A stretch of 64,000 bases of DNA from Alnus glutinosa (taxonomy: Eukaryota; Streptophyta; Magnoliopsida; Fagales; Betulaceae): positions 37,095,804-37,159,803 of the forward strand of contig NC_084888.1 in assembly GCF_958979055.1 (NCBI RefSeq), read 5' to 3'. A model generated the notes under the pieces. That model was not told the DNA's origin, ran no database searches, and saw only the letters and a list, made by a program, of their open reading frames with translations. The translations under genes were made by a program, and so were the position numbers. This document shows positions 34,302-47,073 of this stretch, piece after piece; positions within the stretch are counted from its first letter, which is position 1, and each line of letters begins with the position of its first letter.

Positions 34302-35882
34302 AGTAATGCTGTGCATACATCATGTGTGTACGTACTTCAATAATAATAATTTTTTTTTTTTAAAAAAAAAAAAGAAAAAAAGAAAAGAAAAGAAAGTGTT
34401 ATTCACGTAATTACGATTCGATCCTTTATGAATAATGTGCATCTATCAGGATCCTCTTGATTTCATTGAAAAATCCATGATCGATTTTATGGTCTACATT
34501 AAATTTCATAGACTTAATGTCATATATATTGCCAAATAGTGAATATATTGTTATGTTATTTTCAATTTTTAAATGATGTGGCTGTTTAAATGTGGCATAG
34601 GGACATATATGTAATTTTTTTTACAGTAATATCATACACACCATTAAATATAATAAAATAAAATTTAAACCATAAAATACATAATTTTCATTTCAAGTTA
34701 AATTGAGAAGGTCCTATTCCGCACATTAGTCATTAGGTATGTTAAGTTGAGCAAATTAATTTGAACAACATTTTCTCCCAAATTGAGTTTAAAGAATTTT
34801 TTCTAACCCAAATCTATTAAATTGACATTTGTTTGAAATGTATGTGAAAATCATAAATTTTAAATACATGTCGGTTGTTGATACAATGACTACACGCTAG
34901 GCACGAGAGTGAGGCTGCAGATAGAGTAAATTGTAAAAAAAGTCTACCGAAAGTCCGACAAAACCACATTTGATGATTAAGTCATAATGGGTAGATAGAA
35001 AGAAAGCAAACTGATAGAATGAGGGTGTAAGAAATAATTGTAGACATGATGAAGGGTCTTACCCTCTTTATATATGCAAGTCGTTCTGCCCTCCTTCGTT
35101 TAGGGTTTTTAGGACATCCAGCTGAAATTTCTTTATTGATTTTCTTTAATAAAGAAATTTTGTAGGGCATCCAGCTGAAATTCACTTTCACGAATATTGG
35201 GGAGGTTTCTAGCATGGGAGGCCGTTATTTGACCTTCCGGAAGAGGGGTTTAATTGCGGCGTGTTTTAGTGGGAAGTAAGCGCACCCTGGTGTTGGGCTC
35301 GGTCTGACTATTAGTCTAGGGTTATTTTGGTGGCCCATTGGTCCTTTAGCTGATAGGCTCCTCGATAAGTGAGTCCCATGATCTATTTGACTAACGAAAG
35401 GCCTTATAGGCAAGCTTAATAGGCTCGTCAGGATTGAATACATCAATAGCCAAGCTGACCCATGAAAATTATAAAAAGCGTTTAATGGTTTTTCGATACA
35501 TTGGCTTTAAGGGCCCATCCCGCTGACATGTGACTCATTAGAGGTACCCAACGGGGATAGGTGGTACACCATCCATTTAATAAACCAAAGTGAAGGAACT
35601 TTCTTTAATCAAATTGAGAGGAAAACTTTGACCAATTAATTCATCCCTTCAGCAACATCTTGAATTGATCTTGAAGTCATGAAGATGACAACTATTTCCA
35701 ACTGGACATACAAAGCACATTTGCTGACTACGTATAAAAGCATAATATTGTCTGTCGCGAAATGAGCTGTCCATTAATATTAGTTTAGATACAACAGTTA
35801 GCTCTCGTGATGTCTAATTTAACATAATTAACAGCCTTAACTTAAGCAACTCTCTGTTGCTTAAAAAGACCAAAAGAAACTT
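34302..35882. other. Intergenic DNA between the LINE and the glutaredoxin-like gene
   Basis: No gene. A short direct repeat GGCATCCAGCTGAAATT occurs near 35113 (as GGACATC) and 35166. A TATATAAAG-like box on the minus strand near 35070 is isolated and not tied to any gene. Confidence 0.4.
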
Positions 35883-36626
35883 TTATTTATTTCTTGGGGT
35901 GCGCCGGAGCACCGAAGAACAAGAAGGACACCGGATCAGACCGTTCACATTGCAAACCGTGCAGCTCCTGAACCCGATTTTCTCTACGTACACCTTGTGG
36001 CTCCCATCACACCGTTCACATACAATGAATCTAAGCCCTCCACATAGATCACACGCATTCGGGTCCACCACCGGCAACCGCGCGATTAATTTTTTCAACT
36101 CCCCATTCTCATGCAGCTGTCTGATTTCCTCGGCCCCACCGATGTATCTCCCACCAATGAAAACTAAAGGTAGGCTAAACTTCTGATACCCTATGATCTC
36201 CTGCAGCTCGTCTAAGAACTGGGCGTCCATCGATACATCTCGCTCGTCGATCGGGAGGTGGAAGCCTTGGAGAATCGATCTAACGGTCCTGCAGTCCTCG
36301 AAGGTCTTGCGTACGACGCGGAGGCTCGTGAAGTAGAGCACGATGCGTTGATCAGCGCCGGGGAGTGTGATGGACGGTTGTGATGACTGGGCAGGGGATG
36401 GTGGTGGAGTTGCATTGCGGCGGGCCAAGGCGCGGAGGACTGAGGCGGAGACCCGGACCCGGTGGAAAATGGATGGCGACTTTGGGGATTTGGGTTCGGG
36501 ATTGGATTTGGATTCTTCATCGCAGAGGGTTTGGATGTCTTTGAAGGATGAGCAAGAGAAATTTAGTGGGGATGGCTTTGATGTGGTACGGACCCTGCTT
36601 GGTGATCTTAACCATGGTGCCCACAT
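35883..36626 (-). CDS. Glutaredoxin-like protein with C-terminal CxxC zinc-finger motifs, 247 aa
   Basis: Single exon, ATG at 36624..36626. Residues 1-90 are Ser/Pro-rich and probably disordered. Residues about 94-185 form a glutaredoxin fold: RIVLYFTSLRVVRKTFEDC, then RDVSMDAQFLDELQEIIG, SLPLVFIGGRYIGGAEE (cis-Pro and GSH-binding GG) and LHENGELKKL. The usual CPYC/CGFS active site at the start of helix 1 is replaced by SLRVVRKTFEDC, so thiol-disulfide catalysis is unlikely. The tail carries four Cys pairs (CDLC 192-195, CERC 203-206, CTVC 222-225, CPSC 233-236), resembling a DnaJ-type double zinc finger. This is the plant At5g39865/At5g06470-like family, of unknown biochemical role; a partner-binding function is inference. 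A GA repeat lies just upstream. Confidence 0.9.
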   Translation of the reverse strand: MWAPWLRSPSRVRTTSKPSPLNFSCSSFKDIQTLCDEESKSNPEPKSPKSPSIFHRVRVSASVLRALARRNATPPPSPAQSSQPSITLPGADQRIVLYFTSLRVVRKTFEDCRTVRSILQGFHLPIDERDVSMDAQFLDELQEIIGYQKFSLPLVFIGGRYIGGAEEIRQLHENGELKKLIARLPVVDPNACDLCGGLRFIVCERCDGSHKVYVEKIGFRSCTVCNVNGLIRCPSCSSVLRRTPRNK

Positions 36627-36628
36627 GG

Positions 36629-36653
36629 GAGAGAGAGACAGAGAGAGAGAGAG
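36629..36653. repeat. GA microsatellite in the glutaredoxin-like gene leader
   Basis: GA-rich tract 3 bases upstream of the ATG (CT on the gene's strand), interrupted once by CA. Confidence 0.75.
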
Positions 36654-36882
36654 GAGCCGGGGGAGATAGGGTTAGGAGAGAGACTAGAAGGGCAAGAAAA
36701 GAAGGGTGTGTTTATTAGTGGCTGGTTGGGGTTATAATAAATAGGGAGTGATTAAGGAAAGGATAAAGAGAGATCCTAATTAAGCAAGTGATGTCAAGTA
36801 TTCTTCTAGGCGGGAACGAGATGTTTTAAATATGGTAAAAGACACGTGTATACAATAAATTTTCACATATATTTTGAAGAGC

Positions 36883-37013
36883 AATGTTGGGGTGTACACT
36901 CCTCTACATTCCTCTTCTTATTCTTACATGTGTTTATTTATTTTATTTGTTTGAAAAATAAAAATACATGTAAGGGTGAGATGATGAGTGTACCGGAGTG
37001 TATACCCCAACAT
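36883..37013. mobile_element. Foldback MITE-like element, about 131 bp
   Basis: The left arm AATGTTGGGGTGTACACTCC and the right arm (read inward AATGTTGGGGTATACACTCC) are nearly perfect inverted repeats. They enclose further inverted TTACATGT / ACATGTAA blocks. Confidence 0.75.
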
Positions 37014-38246
37014 TTTTCTCATTTTTGAATATATAAAAATTAAAAAATGTATCTAAGGCAGACACATATTTTTAAAATATACGTCAATTTAATATATTAA
37101 ATTGATTTTTTTTTTTTTCTCTAATTCAATTTGGAGAAAAACTCTCCCATTTGCCATTGGCTTATAAAATTAGAGACATACTATATACATCATCCTCTTG
37201 TCATTCTCTCATATTCTCATTTTTCAAAATTACCATCGGTTAAAATTAGATCTACATGGACCCTACATATTCAATGTTTATTTCAAAAAATAGAAGAAAG
37301 AGAGAAGGGCTATGAAAGGAAACGAATTATTTCTCTCAAAATTATAACTTAATGCTACAACTTACCAAAGGTGGGCTGACTGGATCTAAATTCCTTATCA
37401 ATCCGAGTAGCAAATGTGAGAGATGAGCTGTCTAAAATTTGATTGGACAAGTAAATTCCATATTAGCTCTACTATCCAAATTATTAACCATTGCAAAATT
37501 GATAGAGACGTGTATTAAGGCTGGAAAACTATTGTTCTGAATGTAGTGTTTATACTTACGGTCAAAGCACGTGCACGCACATAAGGTATGATAAATAAAA
37601 TATCAGTTACATGTGGGATTGTGAGTTGTTCATCGACTCGCGAGTGCAAAACAAGGTGGCAAGCAGAACTTTTAATGTATCTCTAATGATTTCCACCACT
37701 TGTCCCCAGTTTTGCTCTTTTTTTTTTGTTCTTTTTTTTTTTCTTTATATATATATATATAAAACACCCTTTGGCTAAAAACAACATTCGTACAAAACTA
37801 AGAATCCTCAATTGAGTCAATGGGATCTTTCGTATCAGGTTTTCACTCAAGTGCCATGATCGGTCGTGTATTTGAATTAAAAAAAAAAAACCTGATTCAA
37901 AGTAGGAATAAGAAATCTCTGATTACCCAATAACATTCAGTACTACAAATAAACTGTTGGGAAGAACAGCGATCAGTGTCAAGGTTACAGTGCAAGAAAG
38001 ATGATAGTACTAAAATTCAAACTGACCCATAAATCACGAAGGTGTATATATAAACCATATAGAAACAGGGGTGACCCCCCTTCCTTTAACCTACCTTTAC
38101 TACTTCTTTGATCTACACAAAGTGCTTCAATTCCAGTGTTTGTTAGTGCTACATAATTAGCTGCAACAAGAAAAAAATGTCATAAACTTGTAAGGTAAAG
38201 GCAGAAATCAGAGAAGAAAACTCTGAATTTGGGGTGCTCACATATG
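37014..38246. other. Intergenic DNA including the REC8 3' flank
   Basis: AT-rich. No gene seen. Contains T-rich runs and a short (TA)n at about 37747-37760. Confidence 0.4.
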
Positions 38247-41200
38247 TCACATCTTTGCTCCTCTTGAGATGAGAATGTCCCCATAAGGCACCGTTTGTTC
38301 AACTCTTAGCATATCGCGAGAAGCCAGAACTACATATATATCAAATACCCAGTTACCATTGTTTCTTGTTAGTTGAAGAATTTTGCAAGTTGTGATCTGA
38401 TTTCGAACAGTCAAAATCACCACAGTCGGACTATAATATGCAGGGGAAGTAGCATGGATGGATGTGTACCACAAGTCTGATAAAAGAGCAGGGCTGATCC
38501 TTTTCTATTCATTCCAGCTGCTAGGTTGTTCAGGGATTCTATTTGAGGGGCTCCAGGTGTGTCAAAATGCGCTTTCATCTGCCTGTAGGCATTTTTAGTA
38601 CAAGGAACATGCTTAAGTTAACCATAAACTCAAAAAGTGACTCTTGGATTGGGGAATTCAACAGATGTCAAAGAGAAATATACATTCGAATAGAATCAGT
38701 AATCTGGTCAACGGGATGGTTGATTTTTTCGTGTTGGGTTTGTGTGACTCCAGTTTCCACTAATAGTTCTGCAACAAAGTTCAACAAGGTCAGGTAAAAT
38801 GTTCAAGTAGATGGAGAAACTACTCCGAAAGCTATAATTGATACAACAATTGAGAAGGTTGCTAGGTTATATACCTTGATCAGGTGTGAGGCCTTTTTCA
38901 GACAGCCTTGCTAACTTAAATTTTGGATCAGGGTGCTTCCATGTATGCTCCTCAGCTACTGGTTCAAGGCCACCACTGCTGTGTCTAGAGGAAGAATGGG
39001 GCCTTTTCCTATTGCCAATACTTCAACAATCAAAATCAATCACAAGGTTTTTGAATGTAGCAGAATACTCTTCTTGGCCCTTACATATGCAATATATGCA
39101 CTACTTAAAAAGACTGAAGTAACAATTAATGAAACATTCTTTTTTCCTAACGGACTTGGTCAATATATATATATTTTGATAAGTAAATGAAGGATTTGGC
39201 CAAATATATTCTACTAACCTTCCGGAATTGACTTCTGAATTATGTGAGAACACACCTTGTCCAGATGCTGAGCTAGGGATGGATCTTACATCATCTACGA
39301 TAATTTAAAGGACAAAAAATTGATGCAGAGTATCGTCATAATCATTTGATGACATCAAGATTTTTCCAGAAAAGTGAGAAATACTAACTGTTAAACAAAG
39401 ATACATCATACCAGAATTTCCAGGTGTAACCAACAGATTCGCCTCAGCTACCCTCATACCATTGTTCATAAGGTTGGCTCTTAGTTCGTCCATTAGGATT
39501 TCAGTTGGAATGCCATTGTTGACAACATTTGTCCGTTGCTTCTCTATTGAAACTCCCAGTGACTGGGAGCCGACTCCGCTATGAAATTCTTCAAAAGGCT
39601 TCACATTATAATAAAATCTTCAGACATAGACGAGGCATTTTTCCTGGAAGATATTAGAGTAAACCAACAGATTGGTTGAGTGGCTTACAAATCCCATTGG
39701 GTCAGGGTAATGTACTCTCTCTGTCGGTGACGACAATGATGGTTCTGGGGGCAGGGGTGGAGAGGCCTTTTCTGCATTCAAAATTACTACTTATCTCTCT
39801 TTCCTATATTTCTTTCATGAGGAAATTCTCAAAAGAAAGATTGAGTAATACTGACCAGAAGGTGAGTCATGCGGAGGTTGGATGCTTTTCATCCATAGCT
39901 CCAAAAGAGGTGGTGGATAATAGACTACTCTACTTCCATTTACAAATAGATCACCTATTAGTACAATAGGTGGCAGGTCCATGAGGTTAACTATCTTCAT
40001 GGTAGACATGATCTCTGTGTGCTGCAACAAAGAGCTTTAAAACTTGTATTCTATTGCTTGAACACTAAGATAATTGATATCTCTATATTATACACAATCT
40101 TTAATCTTTGTACACTATTCTTCAAAATATCCACGTTTCAGAATAACGTCCAAGATAATTCTTAAATACAAGACTAACTGTCTAAGATATGCTAAAACTC
40201 AAAACAATTAATTGGTAGTCAGTACATTCTAAAACCTACCCAATTCACATTGCATTTTAACTAGTAGCTAAGAAGTATGCTTTAAGCATGACATAACTTT
40301 AGCGGTCAAACTTGATCCATATCTGCACCATATGGAATGGAATAAATCTAAGGATTCAATTTAAAAATCAGGGACAAACCTTTCTCTTTCTTCCCCTTCT
40401 TGAGGCTATATCTGAAGCATTTTGAAGCCAAGACTGGTATACTTGACCAGGAATCATGGTTTGCTCATAATCCATGATAGAGGCTGCTGGTCTTCGTGTT
40501 TTCCTTTTTATTGGCCTCGACCTCTCTTGATCCTGCTTCATCAAACTTTCTTGGTTGGTTAAGTTTGTATTGTTTCTTTTGTTATATTTTTCACGCGATA
40601 TTTCTGGGGTAACATAATTAATGTTAAATTATGTTACCTGTCTAGCTTCCTTGCATCCATCAGATTTTTGATTGACCTGGTGATATGGATGTTGGGATTG
40701 AAATTCATCAGCTGCAGAAGGGCTTGGAGGTTAGCAAGCACAGACAACTTTATAGATTTCTTTTTGGGGGGACAAATTAAGAGAAAACAGACCTACTTGT
40801 TCCAATAATAATCTAAGGCTTTTGCCAACATGCCTAGGTTCAATATTTCTCAGTTAATTTAAAAGTATAAGAAGAAAGAAGAACAAATTAAATGAGAGGC
40901 ACTAATACACCCTGTCAATGGACCTGAGAAAAGCTTAGCAATTAGTTTAAAGTAAACATCCAAGGTAACATTCAAGAAAACTTGTCAGCTTTACCAAGTC
41001 AAAAGACCATCTCATGAAAACCTGGAATGCGCGCCTTTGTCTTTCTCTGCTATTGCATTCTAGAATGTCCGATACTTTTCACACGATCACATTCAAGAGA
41101 AGCATCTCAGGCTTCTCATTTCTGTGTGGGGTGGTAGTTATTGATGGGCTGCACGGAAAGCATTTTCACCATAACTTGTTTTTCTTACTTTCTTGTTTAT

Positions 41201-44200
41201 GCTCTCAATGCTCGAAATGTTAACAGTTAAAAGTGAAAATTAATTAGTCTTATCCTAGCCAAGCATTTTATTTGATCAATTAATTCAACAAACAAAACCT
41301 GGAATAGATTGTAGCTATAGAGCAAGCAACACGAAAACATAACATATCTGGCTTAGCAATACGGACTCTAGTCACTCTATATGTGGATAATGGTTGAGAC
41401 AAATTAATATCTGCAAATTATAGATTTAAGTTCACTTATGCCACCTCCCTCAACCAAAACCCAATGTTTTACTTCCATGACCTTAATTGTCACAAGTATA
41501 GGGAATATAGACGTGACTTGTGGAGCAAAAAAGTGAAGAGGAGTTGAAGTGAATGTTTATGTAGTGCTGGATTCCTATTTCTTAATCCTTGACATTCTAC
41601 GAATGAAAACGAAAATTTTGCCTTATTTAAGCTGATTTGTAAGCATTAAAGGGGTCATGATGCCGACCTCTTTGAGGCTCATCTTGTAGAGGTGGGGAGG
41701 GTATAAGCGTAGTTGGGATTTGTGTATACTCTCCTGAAGTGAAGTTCAGCTGAGTCTCCTCATCCCCTTCAATATCAAATCTGCATATGATAAAAAATGG
41801 GTAGTGTATAAGAATATAATATAACACAGAGGATTATCAATATACATTGCAGATCTGATTAGAGCAATGAACGGGTATGGTTTTGTTTCATGCAAATTCT
41901 TTGAATGCTTATATAGAATAACAAAAAAAAATGTGCAACCTAAATTTATAATGCATCACAGTAATGGATTTAACCTTTCAAAGCGATTGTACTGATCTGC
42001 ATTGGCTTGGTATGAATCAAAACGTTCAAATAAGGTGATATTGTCGGCAGTAGCTGAGCAAGAGAGTAACAGATATTAGCAGAAGGGAATATTAACATCC
42101 TTGATATAACATATATGGCCCAAATTAAAACTAGGAAGGAGGCAGATTAGAGGAATAAAACAAAACCTTGATGCAATTTGTGGTATTGATCTTCCACCCC
42201 AGCATTATCATTAACATAAGGTTCATCTACACTATCTAGTCGCTGCAAACATTGAAAGTCAACTCCATGAGTAATTTTGGAGGATATTTCATTAAGTCTG
42301 ACTGTGAAGATGTCAGTACCATTACCACTTTACAGCCTATACATATGATTTGGTTCCTACTTGGTAACGTGTAGTGGCTTATGCAATCCTCTTCCTAATA
42401 GGAGACCTTTACTGTTACATGTGTACGTAACGTGGGATGAAATACTAACAAAAAGATAGATTTGTAGGAATTTCGAGGAATTCTAGACCTCGTATGCACA
42501 GTTAGAACTGCTTTCAACTCACAAACACAAAGTTTGATAATTTATTTTATTGATTACTTTTATTCAAAAACAAAACAGTATTTAAAATAACGGAATACAA
42601 TAGAAAATAGAGTCACACATGAAATAGAACTTGCATTTGACTCATAACTCAACAACCTAACCTGCTGTCAACAAGACTCCTAAAAAAGATAAAAGAGATA
42701 AATTTAATCATACCTAAATAACAACATAAAAAGGTAAACATGAGACATACTTATACCCACCCAACAATAGTAACTAATAAAACAACTAATGAATTGACCA
42801 ACTGGTAAAACAATAAAACACTAATGCACCGAACAACGGAACAACCCAATAGATAACACTTCCTAATAGACACATAACATTTACACTACGCCTTCAACAA
42901 TTTTCATAAGAACATTTTTGCGTGAACATAACATAAAAAATACATCTCATGCACATGTTAATTGGAGGAAAGGGGTAGTAAATTGCTTGGCCAAGAAAGA
43001 GCGGAGATACTTCTCTCTACTGGGTGTTCTTCATATTGATTAGCATCTCAAGGTTTCCAAGTTATGGTTGATAAACAATGGTGAGAGATGACCTAAAAAT
43101 TAAAATAATGTCCAAGTGACGCCAAACCATGCCACATCAATTTGAAGAGAAATTACCATATCACGTTATGACGACTAGCATAACTAGAAAAGCAGAGATT
43201 TTTTTATATTTTGTGAATTCTGCATTATTTTAATTACGACACCCTTTTTCTTCCCACGATTGTAGACCAGAAGAAGTCAGAAATTATAGGCAAGCTACCA
43301 CAGCTCCAGGCAAAGCTGACCAGATACTCTTAATTACCACAACGGAGTAAGTCATATCACCAAGCTACAATGTTAGAGAAAAACATTGAGTTACAAACCT
43401 ATAAAAGCATACTTGGTTGTTTGGTTTTGGGGCAACGATACATTAATCAACTTAGTGTGGAAGGAGGTGCAACTTCCACATCAATGCGTGCTCGGTGCCT
43501 GAATTACCTGAGGTCATTAGACCCATCTTCCAAATCGTAATCAAACAGTGGACATATGTTTATCTATTTGAAAATTGAAAAGACCTTCTATAGCTGCTGG
43601 GAGACTCGGTAAATTGGTCAAACATATCCCAGTCAGGGTGAAAATTCACAGTCGGATCCTTAACCTTAAGGCATGTAAAGGTGCAGAAGACACATTCATC
43701 CAAAAAAAAAAAAAGGCGCACAAGACACTATATAATTTCTCTCTTCTCATCACTCTAATTATTCGAAATGACATAACTAATAGCCCCTAATGGGGCTTCA
43801 TAAAAGTTGATGATGATGAACGAATCAAAGATAAATAAAGGTGTTTTGTTACGTTTACCATGGCAAAATAGGCGGTTTGTTGGAAGCCCATGGTGGCAGT
43901 AGTGTTGGAAAAATGAAAGGAATTCTCAATGTCTCCAACATCTGTCTCTTGGTTCTCAGGCAGCGTCACAGCTTCTTTCCTGCCACACCAAACGACCATA
44001 ATTAAATAAATCTACCTAAATTGACCTTCCTACCCTTCCCCCATGTCTCTCTCGTTTGCAAATACGGCGCCGTATTGAACTGCGCTAAAATCTAAAACAA
44101 ATTCTTCCACTCTGCCCTGAGCTTGGAGGCACTGTCCCAGTGTACATATGCTTGTGAAGCTTCATCAAAGAGAGAAAAGAGTGAAAAAAAGAAAAGAAAA

Positions 44201-45252
44201 AGAGAAACACTATGACGGACTTGGCATGAGATTTTCCTTTGGGGAGGACAGTGGGATCTGGGGCAGCTTTCACCTTCCATGCTTCGTTTATTTCAACCTG
44301 AGAATACCATAATTTAAGCGAGAAAATAATTAAACAATTAAAGGAAGGGGGTGCATAGGAGACTTGGATGTCCATGTGAGTACCAGAAAACGGGAAACAT
44401 CATCTGTGAAGCAAAACAGAGTACATGAAAACGCATTAGATATAATGGTTATTCAGGAATTGAGGTTTGAAATTGAAGTGAAATAAGAGTTTAAAGAAGA
44501 GTACCGTAGAGGAGCTTGACTTTTCGCTCGTAGACAATCACAACCCCACCTAAAAACCGCGTAGAGGAGAGGGTGTCTATGAGTGCACGGAAACAGGGAC
44601 TGAAATTGAAGAAAAATCAGAGAGAGAGAGTGGACGATTACCCATGAGAATCCCGGAGAGCCTGAGAGCCATAGGAACTGATGGATTCAAAATCTCTTCA
44701 CTGTAACAAAAGATTGAAGAATAATTGGCAAAATAAGCGTAGTAAATAGACGGACATTTAAAGTAGAAGAAAAAGTTACGAAAATAATACTAGTAAATAA
44801 TAACCAGATCTTGATGATGTTGAGCTTATCGAGCTTTCTCCGGTTGATCTTGGCGTGCAAAGTTGCAGCCATCCTTCATAAGAGAGAGACACGCGCACAC
44901 AACGTGAATACTATAGAAACTGTGCCACAATCACCTAAATCTAATTCATGTATTTGGATAAAAACGAAATTAATTCAGAGCTACAAGTTACAATCCATCT
45001 TCAAATTCAATTACCAGCTGAGAGCTTAAGTTTTCAGAAAGTAAAATCACAAAAACTACGAGCACTGAAAATCCACAACGCAGAGGCATAGTAAATTCGT
45101 CGAAATCACATCACGTTATCGAAGAGTGCTCATAGGAATTACAGTGAATACCAACACAAAGCGAAAATGAAACAGAGAGTGAATCAAAATGTTGAGTACC
45201 AAATCTGCCCCAGCGGGGCTTTGCGAGCCAGAAGCTGGTGTGAGTAGAACAT
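38247..45252 (-). CDS. REC8: Meiotic cohesin alpha-kleisin REC8 (SYN1/DIF1), 625 aa
   Basis: Twenty exons were rebuilt (5' to 3'): 45200..45252, 44805..44873, 44642..44700, 44505..44549, 44384..44403, 44221..44297, 43859..43979, 42167..42242, 41975..42053, 41668..41780, 40638..40711, 40380..40532, 39856..40021, 39689..39771, 39412..39598, 39219..39294, 38875..39020, 38684..38768, 38470..38582, 38247..38329; 626 codons, every phase closes. Exons 1-6 give the Rad21/Rec8 N-terminal domain (MFYSHQLLARKAPLGQIW, AATLHAKINRRKLDKLNI, CEEILNPSVPMALRLSGILM, GGVVIVYERKVKLLYDD). The C-terminal winged helix ends TVPYGDILISRGAKM. The middle holds DYEQTMIPGQVYQSWLQ and IPTTLIPSPP, found in plant SYN1. Length and motifs match AtSYN1 (627 aa). 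REC8 closes the cohesin ring between SMC1 and SMC3 in meiosis and is cleaved by separase. Some small middle exons (13-16) are less certain. Confidence 0.95.
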
Positions 45253-45335
45253 TTTGTCAACGGCAAGTGTACAGAACTATAACCAGAGAGAGAGAAGAAG
45301 AAGTAGAAGAAGCAGAGTCGTCAATGTCGGTGATT

Positions 45336-45356
45336 GAAGAAGAAGAAGAAGAAGAA
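45336..45356. repeat. GAA microsatellite, REC8 leader/promoter
   Basis: Seven GAA triplets (TTC on the REC8 strand) about 85 bases upstream of the REC8 ATG, with AG-rich DNA around. Confidence 0.75.
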
Positions 45357-45357
45357 A

Positions 45358-47048
45358 TCGCAGAGAGAGAGAGCTCAACAATGAGAGTGGTATGTTACTG
45401 CGTTTTTTATTCTCCGAAACCAACTAATTGCGCGCTATAACAGAGAGCGAGGTGTAGGGGATATAGTGACCTGAGGTGCTTGGAACTATTGGTGCTGCGA
45501 AAGGGAAGCGAGAGTTGGGGCCTGGGGGATGAAGCGGGTAATTGCTGGTAAGGGTAACGATAGCACACTCGTCGGCGTGACCGTTTGAGTCTTCGGGCCC
45601 CACAGAATCGCCGTTTATTACCTCCATTCTTGCTTTCATTCTATGACCATTAATTATAAAAGAATTATACTTTTTTGTCTTGGCTTTTGTTGTTTCAGGC
45701 AATGATTTGAACTTTCTTCTTCTTTTTGTTTAAAAAAAAAAAAAAATTGATTTGAACTTTGATTAATGTATAGTTAACGTATAATGCAACTTGTTCTGTG
45801 TTGAATAATCAATAATGAAGTCCGGTTGGATTTAATTTTAATATATACAATTTAAAAATATAGTTAATTGTTTGATAAAATTATAATTTAACCTTAAAAT
45901 TGCAATTTAACTTTTAATGTCGTATATTTTTTAAAAACTTACCACTTATACCATTAAGATATCAACACTAAAATTATAGTAAAAACTATAATTATAGTAA
46001 AAATCATAGTAAAAACTATACTACTCACAACATTCAAAAGGAATTATAGGGACTTTTGTAACACGGATGAACCTCTATACGTACTTGGTCCAAAAGGACC
46101 ACAATTAGGGGTTTCAGCCTTCCTCTTGTCAGACAGTAATTATTAACAAACAGTTCAATTGGCTCATTTGCCACATAACACAATCATACGTTTAATTTGT
46201 GGTAAAGCAAACGCTTGGTTTAATGTTCTAAAGTTTCTCTCATATGATTGTTTTATTTAAATTTTAATTGAGAGAGCAAGGGAGAAGAGCTAGAGGAATT
46301 TTTTATTTTTTTTCGTTATCAAATGATGAGGAAAAGAGAACTGAAAATGCGTTCTAAGAAACCACAAAAAGGAGAGAATTGAGTACTGATATGGATAATT
46401 ACATTTTTATTATAAATTTCTTATAAAATAACATGATAGTTGATATAACACTTACCACATCAGCTTTTAAACTATTCAATTTAACAAATATGAGATAGCC
46501 TCTATATAGTTCAACTATACCCGAGTAGGGGACCTGTTCAGGCACATAGGCTCTATAAACTTTTTCATATTTACTACCAAAATTACTAATAATCTGGACA
46601 GTAAAATCACTTGTAAACTCTATCATGAGAAGGGTCATTACAAATTTGAGATTCATCATTCTATTGTGCTTTTCGTAAAGCATATTGTGTTTTTACGAAG
46701 CAAAAGTTGTTGAGAAATGTTATATATATTTTCAAGTGTTTACTTTTAAATATTATTTTTTGACGTGACAGTAAAAATTATCATGAAATATTATATGTAT
46801 TTTAATTTATTATTTTATCTCATAATAATTTTTACTGTTATGTTAATAAAGAAATGAAAAATTAAGAGGGAATACTCATCGAGAGTATGTACACCATACT
46901 AAACTCACGGTCTACAAACGGCACACGACGATCGAAAAGGACGATCGTGATTAGTCGCAGTGACCCCACAGAATCACGTGCTTTCCTAAAAGCAAAAGGC
47001 AAAGCGTACGATAACCATCTCTGACACAAACTCCCCCTCTTCCCTCTT
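45358..47048. other. Bidirectional intergenic region between REC8 and the VAPYRIN-like gene
   Basis: About 1.8 kb separates the divergent starts of REC8 (minus) and the VAPYRIN-like gene (plus). It must contain both promoters. Only AT-rich stretches and short repeated phrases (ATTATAGTAAAAAC, near 45975-46010) are visible. Confidence 0.45.
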
Positions 47049-47069
47049 CTCTCTCTCTCTCTCTCTCTC
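47049..47069. repeat. CT microsatellite in the VAPYRIN-like leader
   Basis: CT dinucleotide run ending 4 bases before the ATG. Confidence 0.8.
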
Positions 47070-47073
47070 GGCA

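Noticed and set aside
34880-35600. Possible decayed LTR-like segment with a minus-strand TATA and a repeated CATCCAGCTGAAATT
   Set aside because: No paired terminal repeat, primer-binding site or coding remnant could be found, so no retroelement is called.
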